Source: Diprion similis | Taxonomy: Eukaryota > Arthropoda > Insecta > Hymenoptera > Diprionidae | NCBI RefSeq assembly: GCF_021155765.1 | Contig: NC_060114.1 | Span: 9,639,001-9,703,000 of the forward strand | Length of the DNA stretch: 64,000 nucleotides | Direction of reading: 5' to 3' | Shown: piece after piece, positions 24,424-35,642 of the stretch | How positions within the stretch are numbered: the stretch's first letter is position 1 | Layout of the letters: each line of letters begins with the position of its first letter | Made by a program: the position numbers and the translations under genes | The notes under the pieces: generated by a model | Database searches by the model: none | What the model saw: only the letters and a program-made list of their open reading frames with translations | What the model was told of the DNA's origin: nothing

Positions 24424-25080
24424 ATATGCGAAGTTCTCTGCAGTCATATTTGCTATTCACTCCAAAGGAGAATACTCCATTCCTCACTATTGGATCTATA
24501 ATAGAGGCCTTGGTGACATAATATTATGAGTTGAGAAAAAAAAACTTGAACCGATAAACAAATTTAGATGAATAAATCAAACAATCGATTATCTGGTATT
24601 TTATACACAAAATTTTGGCGTATTTCATTTATGAAATAGCTTCACCTTCCTTCAAAAACCTCAATTGACGCTTCTCAAAACAGTGACTAGTAAAGTAAGT
24701 CCTGCAAACGTAAAACTTTTGCAACACCGGTGTACCTCTGTGATTCAAGATGGAAAAAATATAGAACTGCAAATTTGGAACAAATCTGTAAGGCACAGTA
24801 AAGAACACAAATATAACATATAGTTAGACTTTATTGTGAACAATTCCGATACCAATCTCGACGTATATATATATATATAACATACAATTGGGTACGTAAA
24901 AAAAACGAAAAGATAAATGGACGGCTTAAAACGTTATTCGAATATCTCGAGTTGGATGGTATTACAGTATATTACTTACTTTGGTTACTTCTAATCGTAA
25001 TTGCTATAATCTAATCTTGAAAAATATTAGGTACAATTATATTTTGTAATTGTTTAACATACTGACAACTTGATAAATAA
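24424..25080. other. Convergent 3' flanks of PIG-T and the TEP gene
   Basis: AT-rich sequence between two convergent stop codons, with an (AT)n microsatellite at about 24865-24880. It is expected to hold both 3' UTRs. No exon was seen. Confidence 0.4.
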
Positions 25081-28000
25081 TTAGAACAAGTAGAAGAATG
25101 ACTTTGCGAACATAATAACAAACAGTAGAACGGGCGACGAGAGTTGGTACAGGGCGCACGCACTCCCCTTCGAATCGTCGTTTTCGTTTTTCTGATTTTC
25201 CAACATCCCTACGCAAACATTACCGCAATCTTCCTCATCGCAGATATCGCACAGCGTAGCTTTCTGTGGTTCATAAAACACTCTGGCGCGTCGACCTGAA
25301 ATATAACAGATATATTAAGCAGTTTACACGTTATTCACTCTTATAATGCGATATTCTCCCACAAATTGCTGATCATAGTAAGCATATATGCAAAACGTCT
25401 TACTCGAGTCATAGTAGTCATAAATTGAGACTGGAACAGGCTTCTGTTTAGCAACCTTGTGGGTCCTGAACGCAGACACTGTTGGGCAATACTCCTCTCT
25501 TACCATCTGCGAATTTTTTTTACTAAATGATACTCCATAATGGATGGATAATAGTACATCGGTCCAGAACAATAGAGGTTCCATGCATTCAACGTCTTTT
25601 TCTCACCTAATTCATGACTCACAAATCGCTTACCTTGTCGAAGTACAAAACTACCATAGTGTCTCCATTTTTGGTCTCAACTCGCTTAACGTGTTGCGAT
25701 ATTTCCAAGCTTGGGAGGGAGTCAATGTCGACGGTAAATCCCGACGGTAGGCTTACTTCCATTACAGCCATGTTGCTCTCGTTCGCCTCTTTTGTAGGTA
25801 CGAATCTGGTTGAAGGGATATTGAATGTAATTAATTTTACTCTAATAGCTATCCTTTTGCTAATGCGACTTGTAGCATTTGTACATCAGACGTTTCACCG
25901 TACCCAGAGCAAATTGAAAGCTGCAAGTGATTCGCGTTTGAATTTTTATCCACTTGAGGGTCAAGGGTGAATAGGGGCCAGGCACCAGTGACATTCAGAT
26001 TGTAGCTGTACGACACTTGAATTATCGCAAATCCAGTGCCGGTAGCTGTCAGGTTCACCTCTCTAATTTTTCTGGGCAACTAAACGAGACAGGGAATGCG
26101 GTCAAAAATCTAGTCCCATATTTCTCAAGTAAAAAAATGGTGTGACAAACAAATATACCATATGCTTCTGAAGAATCATATTATTGCCTGGGTTGATATT
26201 TATGTTGGTTTGACCTCCGTCTTCGTAGACGAACGATATGGCGATGTTACTGTTCTTGGATGATATTTTTTCACTCAATTTGGATAGCGCATAAATTCCG
26301 ATTACCGTGTCCTGCAAATAAGGGACATCCCTCCAGTAAACGAAAAGTGCATTTTTATGTATACTATCGACCTGAAAAATTCTCATTTTCTCCATGAAAT
26401 TGGATGATAGTTGTTTCACAATCCTCACCAGACGTTATTTTATTCCATGAACACTAATATTTTCCATACTCATTTTCTTTAACTATTGTACTGCGTATCT
26501 GGTATAAGGATTTTTCACGTCAATGTTAGATAAAAGAGAAATATTGCAACTTGAAAAACAGTATTTCGCATTTGCGAACCTGGGTTGAGGCGAATCCTCC
26601 GTCCGCGTTTCTCTGGCTCACTAGCCACTTCATTATGGGAAGCGCATCTGCCATGTTTCTTTTGAGGTATGTAAGCAATGCGTATGAAGTCATTTCAACA
26701 TCTACGGAACTTGGTAACGAATACCAAGGATTCTTGTTGTCCTCTGGAATTGGTTTACTCCACCACTTGTAATCCCCGCTTTTTTTGGCCTTTGATTCCA
26801 ATCGATTAAATGCTGTGTCTTCGTAAGGATTCTTGGCTAAGTTTAAAACGTAGGTGCAAAGACAAAGCGAGTATACATCGTCGAGCCCGTCGAGATTCCG
26901 CACAATGTAATCGACTCCCTTGTTTACGACATTGCTGTATTCCTCGTAATAATCCTGCAAACGAGACACATTTTGTCGAATTTTTTTTCTTAAAATTTTT
27001 CTACCAGGTAACGCTGTTGGTCATTATCGATCTTACCCGATTTTCAAGGAAGGCTACCAAAGTGAATGCAGTCAATGCCAAGCCTTTGGCTGCGCCACCT
27101 TGCATGTCACGATGACTCACTTTTCCAACCTCAGGAAAGCTGCCGTTTGGTGACTGGTTGGCGGCGAGCCACTGGAGAGCTTCCTTTATAATTCGACCTT
27201 CTATCATAATGTGTTCTGCAGCCTGGGCAAATGACTTTGCCACAAATGCTGTCAGCCTACAACGGAATAAAAGTAGTAATCCAGATGATTACAACCCCTG
27301 TTTTAGGGCAGATGTCTGTTAGCTATATTGCTACTGACCATGTGCTGCCGCTGTGATCCGAGGTTCCAAACGCGCTAAAAGATCCGTCTTCGTGACGATA
27401 AGTCAACTCTTGCTGGTAACCAATTTCCATATATTTGAGTGCTTTTCCTTTAACCGCTTGCGTAAGTTGATCGGTGTTCTATAATGATGAATTACGTTCT
27501 GGATAAAAATGTCGACATGAATAAGGATTATTGGTAGAATTACACACCTTCAGATAGTTAATCACGACTATATTGGGGACAAAGTTGAGCATGTTTTGTT
27601 CTCCGCATCCAAATGGCATTTTGATTAAGTTCGCCAGATTCGGTATGCTGGGTCCAAGAATATCCCCTAAAATAAAGATCATAATGTCAGCTGGACAGTT
27701 TATTTCCCTATCTGCTTTCAACTCCCGCAAGTCTTGAATCCCAGGCAATATCTTACCGACGGCAGAAATTTCCACATGCTCAGAGCCCACTACAGCGTTT
27801 CTTGGTACATCTACTGTCAAGTTGGTCTCAAATTTATTCGCATTTCGCAGATCAACAAATATAGCCTTGTTCCGATATTGAGTTTCTCCTTCAGACTGGA
27901 AACCCATAAAGCTAATGAACCTCGGGAATATGTATATAAAAAATTATATTTGACCATTTTCAAATAAAATATTTTTTATAATATTTCTTAAACCTAGATT

Positions 28001-31000
28001 TACACGCTTTCGAATAAAACAAACTCCAATCGAAATCCGTAAAATATCGAGTTTTACCTTAACGAGTAGTTTCCGCTCGATGCCATCTCCAGCCAAAGTA
28101 CTGCGCGCAGTGGCCTTAATGACAATATGTCCCAAGTCCCTAGGAATAATCATGAAGGAAACAGACCCTTGCGCATTGGCCTTGATATCTATCGTCTTTC
28201 TGCGATATAGTTCCAGCTCTGCAGTAAGTAAATCAAATTTACTTGTTTATTTACGTCACAAATACATATTGCAGCACTTGCAACCCAATGTAGACTTACT
28301 TGGCGTGTCGTGGATCTCATTCGATATTTCAGCAAATTCAAACTGGTTCATGTTTTCCAATACGACCTCCGCTGTGAGATCCTTGTCCAGGTAATTGAAG
28401 ACTACGATGGGTATAGCAACAATCTCTCCTCGTATCACAGAGTACGGTAGATCAAGTGATATGAAAAACGGTTGAAAGACTTTCAGCTGAAACACACAAA
28501 TATCACATCTTATTGTTATTCACATTACTCGATTCCTAAATAACCGAGTGTCGAATGGAATACGTACCTTTCTTGGAGTGTCGATGAGACCCAACCCGTG
28601 AACAGAGTCAATGGAAAATGCAGTGAGCACCCAGGAGGTGATGGTGTCAGGAACGGACCGCCGGAGAACAGTTTTTCCTTCGGGGCTGTTACATTTAAAA
28701 AACTGTTTCAACATTTATCACCATTAGTGTAACGAATTTTATACTAATGAAAATGATTTGGAATAACCGATTGTGGGTGTAAATATAGCATGAAATGTGG
28801 AACGAACAATTGAAAAAAAAAACAAAAAAAGAAAGGATGAGGCACCGTATAACTACATGGATACGTAAGCGTGCAAGAAGACATAAATAAATACCCTGAA
28901 GAGAAATTCGCGAAAAGCCAGGTGTTTGAGATGTCATGCATTGGGAAAACATGGGGCTTGTTCCATACGGGGGTTGGAATGCGAGAGAAGGCGTAGGGAC
29001 CCGCCAATGGTGGTCTGGTTGCTACTCTGTACGTTACCGGTGGGCCGATGTCTGGCCTGAGTGTGGACACACCAGGATGGAAGCCATCTATTCTACCACC
29101 AACAACTCCTGGCTGGCCTGCAATCCAACTCTAACGATATAGGTAGGTAGAGAGGTCATATTATTTTCTCTTACTTCATGCTGAGCTTACACACCTCGTC
29201 ACTTATCGCGTTTATCTTTACATTATCAAGGCGAGCGTTGCCCTTATACCGGATAAATACGACAGTTATTACAAATTGAGATTCACACGGGGTTAGCGGT
29301 AGTGGGAAAGTTAGCACTTCGTTAGTTAAACACTTTCCGTTGCCGTAAGCGTCTATCTCCGCCACTTGCTTCATGAGACATTCATCTTTGATGATAAGAG
29401 AGAAAAACACAGGTGAAAATTTTATACACACATATATAGGTGTGCCTGTACACAATAGTATAGATATATATTAGGGTGGTCCTTATTTAAGGTAAGTGTC
29501 TCAATTATTGACTTCTTTTTGGTTGTATCTGGTTGATCCTTAGTTCTGAAATTACTAAAAAATAAATTTGTAGTGTCTGACCCTCTAGCAATTGGTTTTA
29601 GTCATCAAGAAATTCATAATTTGTGCCACTAATTTACAATTTTGGAAAATAAAAGGGTCAATAATTGGATCTAGCCGTGTCAATATTTGGAATATTTCAT
29701 CGGCTGCCCTCTAAATCGACTCTAAATAATTAAAAAACAATACCCTAATTTTTTCAGATTCTTATCTCAACTCTACCGACACCTGTCTTTAAGAGGGTGG
29801 ATATCCCCATTTAAAATACACGTGTTTTGGCTATATTCTCAGTAAATATTTTATTGTAAAAGTAATGATTTTCAAAAAAGTGTGTAACTGTGAGACTTTA
29901 GCTACTATCCTATAAAAAATTGCACACTCTCTAAATGGCTTTAAATAAGAAAAACGTGAGATCTAGAGGGTGTGCAATTCGTCTAGATTGCCTGGTATGA
30001 TGATATAAATTTTTTATTAGATAGCACCAATGCCCAATTAAGTCTCCCACTTACAGATTTTTCTGGAAATTATTACTCTTACAATAAAATATATACTGAG
30101 AAACAAAATCCACCCTTTTACAGGCAGAGATTAGAGTTGAGTAAAAAGTCAGAAAATTAGAGAATTATTTTTGAATTATTTGGGGGGGTGAATAATAAAA
30201 AAATTCGTCTGAGGCCCGAACAAGGACCACCCTAATATATATATGTACACACTTTTGGAGAATTCATCTCGTTTGACCTGATGGTAGAAAATCATTGACC
30301 GTTGCTGTTCATTTTCATAACTTATTTCCCAGTAGTACCGTCAGAATGAGTATTAAACAGTCTGATCATTCACTAATGACTTCAAATTGATCAGAGATGT
30401 GGATGTTAAGGATTTTTCCAAGGATTCTAAGATTTTCCGCACATTTTCTGGCACTTATAATAGCATTGATTGCAAAAAGTTGGCAGTTTGGATGCTGCAG
30501 GCTTCATTTATTCCGAGCGCCGATACATTTGATCAAATTGAGAAACGCCTACCTGTAACAACACTTATTTGACGCTACCCTTGCGAAAGTAGATTCTGGA
30601 AAAATGTCTGAGCGACAATCCTCCGTCATTAGGTTTAATACAAAAAAACGTTCAACCAGTATATGTATACACTTATATACATATACTATACCTAAGCCTG
30701 TATAGATATTGTGTATATGGAAAGATTGAATTGTGAAGCATTAAGAAGTTAAACTCATGAAACGATCTTTTGCAGCAAACGGCCCTTATGATCGGGTCCA
30801 AGATGAACCGAAATAATCAAGAATCCGTTCACCAAACTGAGGGGAGTCGTGGAATGTAATCAATTAATTGTCGCCATACCCAGCATCAAGCATTTGCCAA
30901 AGCCAGGTTTCAGGGAAGTTCTTGCGCACTTTCAGTTTCCCAGGTTGGACTGTAGTCGGGTCGGGGCTCGCCGCCGCACTTTCATACATCACTCCGTCGA

Positions 31001-34000
31001 AATTAGCTCTGAGGTATACTATGCAATATGTTCTATGTTATGTAACAAGTGGGAGGGTATCATTATTATTGTAATAGGCAGGTGGTAAACCAAGTCCCCG
31101 AGAAACATTTACGACTTTCTTTCCCTCAACGGAAGATCTGAATTTTCATATTGAGTATACGATTTTCATAATTCGTCTTGTTGTTCATGCAACATAAGTT
31201 TTCAAAAGATTGAGAACTTAGCAAGACACTTTTAAACACGTAAAGTCAATATATTCGCCATTCACATTGGACCCCTAGCGATTTGTTTTTCTGAAGTATT
31301 AATATGAATGCATAGTGTTGAAGTATTTTGGTCAAAAAATGATTCCCGACATAGAAACGTGCGGTGTAAAATAACGTTTGATAATCTTAGAATTTGCCGA
31401 ACTAAGTGAAAAAACTGTTTTTAAAACATTTCATCAGAAAATTCCAAAGTTACCGCAAAATTGGTAAAGCCATTAGGTGTGAATTTTGTGCCAAAGTAAA
31501 TGACAGCTACAAATATTAAGATGGCATTTTACTTTCGAGTATCTGAAACATAAGAACTGAGAATACGGTGGGTAAAGATCACTTGTAATTGTGTACATGT
31601 GTGGAAAAAAAATCGTCTTGGATTCCGTCTTAAACGAGCACTTGGTTGTCACATGTACCTATATCTATACATGCCAGGTTATTGCACATGAATACAAGTT
31701 TATTATACTATTGCAGAGAGCATTGGCACTTATTGGAGAAGCAATTTAAACATTTATATATACTTATACCACTTTGAAATTGTGATGGAAAACTTACTGA
31801 GTGGGAAAATATCGTGGACGTAGCCATTGGTCAGGATAACTGCGCCAGATTTCTGGAATAAAATTATTTGGACATAATTTTCAACAGTATCTTTGCTTTT
31901 TGTCAAGTTTAAAGACAGGTTTGTCTGTAAAACGTTATACATACATCGAAGACATCGAACGCAGAAGATGATCCAGGGCTCCAAGAAGAACTACCCCATG
32001 CCGGAAAAACGGATGAAAACTCATTGTTCATATCGTATGACTTCAGTTCGTTTAATATTTGGTCCTGCAAACGGAATTTCGAAATTGCAAACATTCAAGC
32101 AATTGGAGATATAACACCTGTTGGAATGCGTTTGTTGTTAGCCAACCCGATACAGCTCATCAAAGACATGGATTTATTTACACATTTGACAAAATGTATT
32201 TTAGACAAACAGTTACCGATTTACGGAATCTTTTTTATTATATATAACAATATAATTTTGGCACAGGCTCGCATTTGTTTAAAGATATGCCCCCATTTTA
32301 CGCATCCAGAAAACTGAATTACATAAATACTTTGTGGTAAGATGACTAAAATTGCATCTTTATAAAAGAGTATTATCCTCCTCTCTATACAAATGTGCGG
32401 TATTGGTTTGGTTTTCCTCTCTTTTTTTTCAATATGCCGTCGGAACTGTTTATACAAGAAATTCAACCGTACTTGATGCATTGAATACTCACATGTGATA
32501 TATCATTGCCGGACTTCAATAGAATTGAACTTTGATCAACACCAAGAAGTGCAATATAAGAATTTGGCTTTGATGAGATAACAAGATCGACGTTACCTCC
32601 AGGTGACGTTTCATTGGGCATAGTTTTGATGTCAACCTGCAACAGCAAAAATTCGACCAAATTACCGTCATGTTGCATGTTTTTTGCAGTCAAGATGAAG
32701 ATATTCTTTACTTTACTATTTCATTGTGTTAAGAATTCAATTTTTTACGTACAAAATTTTGAAGTGCGCCGTCTAGGTCTACGTTAAGGGAATCAGCAAC
32801 TATCTCTCCGTCTTCGCGCATGTAATAGACCACTATGTGCGCTGTTGGCGCCATCACGTACGTGGCAAGGAATCTATGGGTACGAATAAAATATGTAGAA
32901 AGATTTACTTTTGAAATAGAACACCAGCACCGTCGCAGCTAGATGATATCTCACTTAAATTTGACAGTGTATTCCTCTGGGACTTTGACAGAACCTGCAT
33001 TGAGTATGTCGCCTCGTCCCAATACTTGGTAGCTCAGATATTTGAGAGGTGCTGTGGAATTTACTTCGACTTCGATGTTACTGTTTACCTAATCAAAGTA
33101 TACCATTTTTTCACATTCTAGGATAGAATTTTTGAGCACATATTTTTGGGAAAAATCGTTCACACTTACCACAGGGTTCTCGGACTTCAAAAGTGCTTGT
33201 ATGTAAGTTCCGCTCGGTGACAGAGCTCGATTTATTGAAGAAAACCACTCGTGCAAAGTCAAGTATTGTGCCTTTATAAAAACCCAATTTATTCTTCCGG
33301 TAAGTGTATCAACTAATAGATATCAATTATTCCGAAGCAATTTAGAGCTGTGTGAATAACAACATACCTCAATATTCAATGGGGCTGAGGTATCATTTGC
33401 CGCGAGGGGTGGGTAAAAATCCAACTGTATCATTCCATGTTTGTCAAGCATGCGAGTAATGTTGGTGTAGGAAGATTGATCGTAACTGAAACCGTACCAT
33501 ATTTGTACTGGATTTGTCTGATCCTGGACAGGTGATCCGTCGTGATAAGCGATTTTTATCTGCAAAATAATGCCATTTCCTTTATAAATACACAAAGGTT
33601 TTGTTTAAGGGAAATTGACATCTGCCTTGCATGGACAATCGTAATATGCGCATATACGATTATCCGACTTTTGCCATAGATTTAATTTATCCTTTATTCA
33701 AGCGATTATACGTTCATATTCAGCCAAGATACATCCAGCGTCAATAAAGAGTCAGAACAATACGTCATACTTTCCCATATCGATTATATCTGGTTATGTA
33801 ACTTACAAACGCAGTGTATTTCAAGCCCGGCTTATAGCTTTCTGCTGTTTTCACGAGTTCCATTGTATATTTATGCTTGTGCAATATCATCTGCGCAGAG
33901 GTGTTTTGTATGCGGCCAGTCAATGCCTCCTTGACAGCTACTTCCAATTGTATAGGTCGTTCGTAATCGTCCGTAAGCCTGTGAACGAAAATTTTCAATC

Positions 34001-35642
34001 ATTGACAATTCATTGATGCCGTAAGACCTGCAAAACTGTAAACAACAATCCCTCGAGTTGCCTATAGGTAACTTCACTGCCAGAAGTATGTACAATAATA
34101 TAAAACTGTGGCTTTGTCGCATTAGGATCACCTCAGTTCGTTGCCAATGTCGAAATTCACTGTAACATTTCCATCTATAGGCACCACTTTCCGGACCGGC
34201 GCTTGAAATATCGGTTGGATAACCCCAGAAAATATATCTGGGTATGCCGTGATGGTCGCTTCCCCTTTTACCGGTTTGCCATAGGTGTATCTGAAATGTT
34301 TAAATCGAATTATTATGAGCAATGATTTTGAGAAGTTACCGACGATTTCATTTTTTCGGAGATATCGAAGCCTGACGTTGCCATGTCTGGGACTAGAAGT
34401 GCAAAGAGTATCGCTACAAAAATATGAAAATTTCATCACCTAGCACGAACGGTCGCGGTCACAGAGGAGTCTTTGAAGGTAGCATGTTTCGGTACGTCGA
34501 TGACCACCTCAAATTTAGGTAGAACATATTCAGCAACTTCAAATTGCTTTTCAAAAGTTTGGTCCAATATGTTGATAAAGATCTTCCAATTTCCTAGTAC
34601 CGGTGAGTCCGAGAGCTGCAGTTCTCCGACAAAGACACCTTTACTATCCGTGCGTCGTTTCCACTGTTTGATTCGGTTGCCCTGACCGTCCTGGCAAAGA
34701 GATTCAAATAATTTTAGTCAATGGTCAAGTTATGTAGAGAGTATCTCTAATCGAGTCGAAAAATTATATTCTTTAAGGATCATCTGATTTAACTTAGATT
34801 AATTACCGTTATGTATATATCTAATTCAGCGATGCTTAACGGAGGGCGGAGCCTCGAGTCCAGTATTACAGTGCGAAACAAGACTTTGCTACCAGGTTTA
34901 TAGACCGCTCGATCAGTCTGCACAAAAACCGAGTAGCTTTTGTGAACGTATCGAAGATCGGTAGAGTTAGAAAATATGATCCCAGCAAGTCCTCGGGATA
35001 CCAACTTGTAATTTCCAGGCGTCGTATCTCCAACCTACAGAGGAGAACATTTTCGCAACTGTTTAAAACATTATTACTTTTCTCTCTCCTTCCCATTTTC
35101 TATGATACTTTGGATCATGTTGTCATTTTCATTCTCATTTTGTAGTAACAAAAGTATCAGTTGAAGGATCGCAAAAAGAAGAGCATGATTGGAACAAACC
35201 TCAAGCCTGACAATACGAGTTGAATAAGGTTCCACTGTGATAGTCTGGGAGACATTAAAGAAATTTCCAGAGTCCAAATCTCCGTTCAACTCTATGTAAA
35301 TAGTGGACGGCTGGGATATCTCTGTTGTCCCAACAGCTACGTGATATTCCGAGTTTGGTCTGACAACTTTTGGTCCTATAACCGTGTAGTACCTTTGAAG
35401 AGAAATATCTGTGAGATGCGAGCAATAAAACATACAATGACGTGTTCGTCGATGATATTATTTTGTGCAATTGAAGACGCTGTGAAGAATTATCTCTATT
35501 CTTTATGGAAGACACGATCGTCTTGTACCCGACAGAACCACGATACATAGCTGATGACTGAAAATAAATGTACGTACGGAGAAGGTGTTACGGTAGCAAT
35601 TGTCCCCAGCATTACCAGTAACGGTGGCCATAGTGTGTCCAT
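25081..35642 (-). CDS. CD109: Thioester-containing protein, CD109/alpha-2-macroglobulin family, about 1450 aa
   Basis: 27 exons per transcript on the minus strand, from ATG 35642. Exons: 35578-35642, 35200-35392, 34807-35034, 34440-34690, 34132-34290, 33807-33978, 33368-33559, 33170-33271, 32955-33088, 32753-32873, 32493-32636, 31945-32064, 31798-31852, one variable exon, 28568-28685, 28300-28486, 28058-28218, 27757-27895, 27548-27666, 27339-27478, 27037-27256, 26580-26954, 26159-26311, 25904-26079, 25634-25805, 25404-25506, 25081-25295. Order: signal peptide, macroglobulin domains ([15 protein letters not shown]), Ser-rich bait region, [14 protein letters not shown], thioester motif GCGEQ (27596-27610), helical thioester domain, receptor-binding domain, Cys-rich [13 protein letters not shown] and a hydrophobic end. 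These proteins bond covalently to microbes or proteases and act in insect immunity. The hydrophobic tail suggests a GPI anchor, as in CD109. Confidence 0.93.
28895..29117 (-). CDS. TEP variable exon D (TWLF type)
   Basis: 223 bp, acceptor GGATTGCAG, donor GG|GTATTT, with the same entry and exit phases as exon A. The peptide is Gly/Pro-rich and ends [14 protein letters not shown], aligning with the TWLW block of exon A. Used instead of A it would give a protein of about 1478 residues with a longer, proline-rich bait segment. Confidence 0.68.
29175..29385 (-). CDS. TEP variable exon C (candidate, cysteine-rich, no TWLW)
   Basis: 211 bp with a strong pyrimidine tract and acceptor (TCTCTTATCATCAAAG) and a strong donor (AA|GTAAGAG). 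Phases at both ends equal those of exons A and D. The peptide has four cysteines ([20 protein letters not shown] at its start) and no TWLW block. It could be a third alternative exon, an alternative terminal exon (TAA follows at once if unspliced), or part of an unrelated nested gene. Confidence 0.45.
29471..30235. mobile_element. Fold-back DNA element (MITE) with long inverted repeats
   Basis: The element begins TTAGGGTGGTCCTTATT and ends with the inverse (AACAAGGACCACCCTAA), flanked on both sides by TA-rich sequence that could include a TA target duplication. Inverted similarity continues far inside: TCTCAGTAAATATTTTATTG near 29840 pairs with sequence near 30090, and TTGCACACTCTC near 29923 pairs with GGTGTGCAA near 29970. 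The whole element is thus an imperfect palindrome of about 765 bp. It has no coding capacity. It lies in the TEP intron between variable exons C and A. Confidence 0.75.
30240..30879. other. Rest of TEP variable-exon intron with an orphan plus-strand open frame
   Basis: Between the fold-back element and exon A. The plus strand is open at about 30363-30572 (peptide core [19 protein letters not shown], ending at TGA), preceded by an AG. I do not recognise it. It may be a fragment of a processed gene or element. No further TWLW-type exon was found on the minus strand. Confidence 0.25.
30880..31018 (-). CDS. TEP variable exon A (TWLW type)
   Basis: 139 bp, with acceptor ATTGCATAG and donor GG|GTATGG. 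It enters with two bases and leaves with two, so it fits between exon 31798-31852 (which ends with one spare base) and exon 28568-28685 (which needs one base). It encodes a variable stretch then [14 protein letters not shown], the conserved post-bait block of the family. This is the most standard choice and gives a 1450-aa protein. Confidence 0.8.

Noticed and set aside
28936-29142. Plus-strand frame over TEP exon D
   Set aside because: Shadow of the minus-strand exon. It has no splice sites and ends at a chance stop.
29117-29175. Exons C and D spliced together in one TEP transcript
   Set aside because: C leaves two bases and D begins with two, so joining them shifts the frame. They can only be alternatives.
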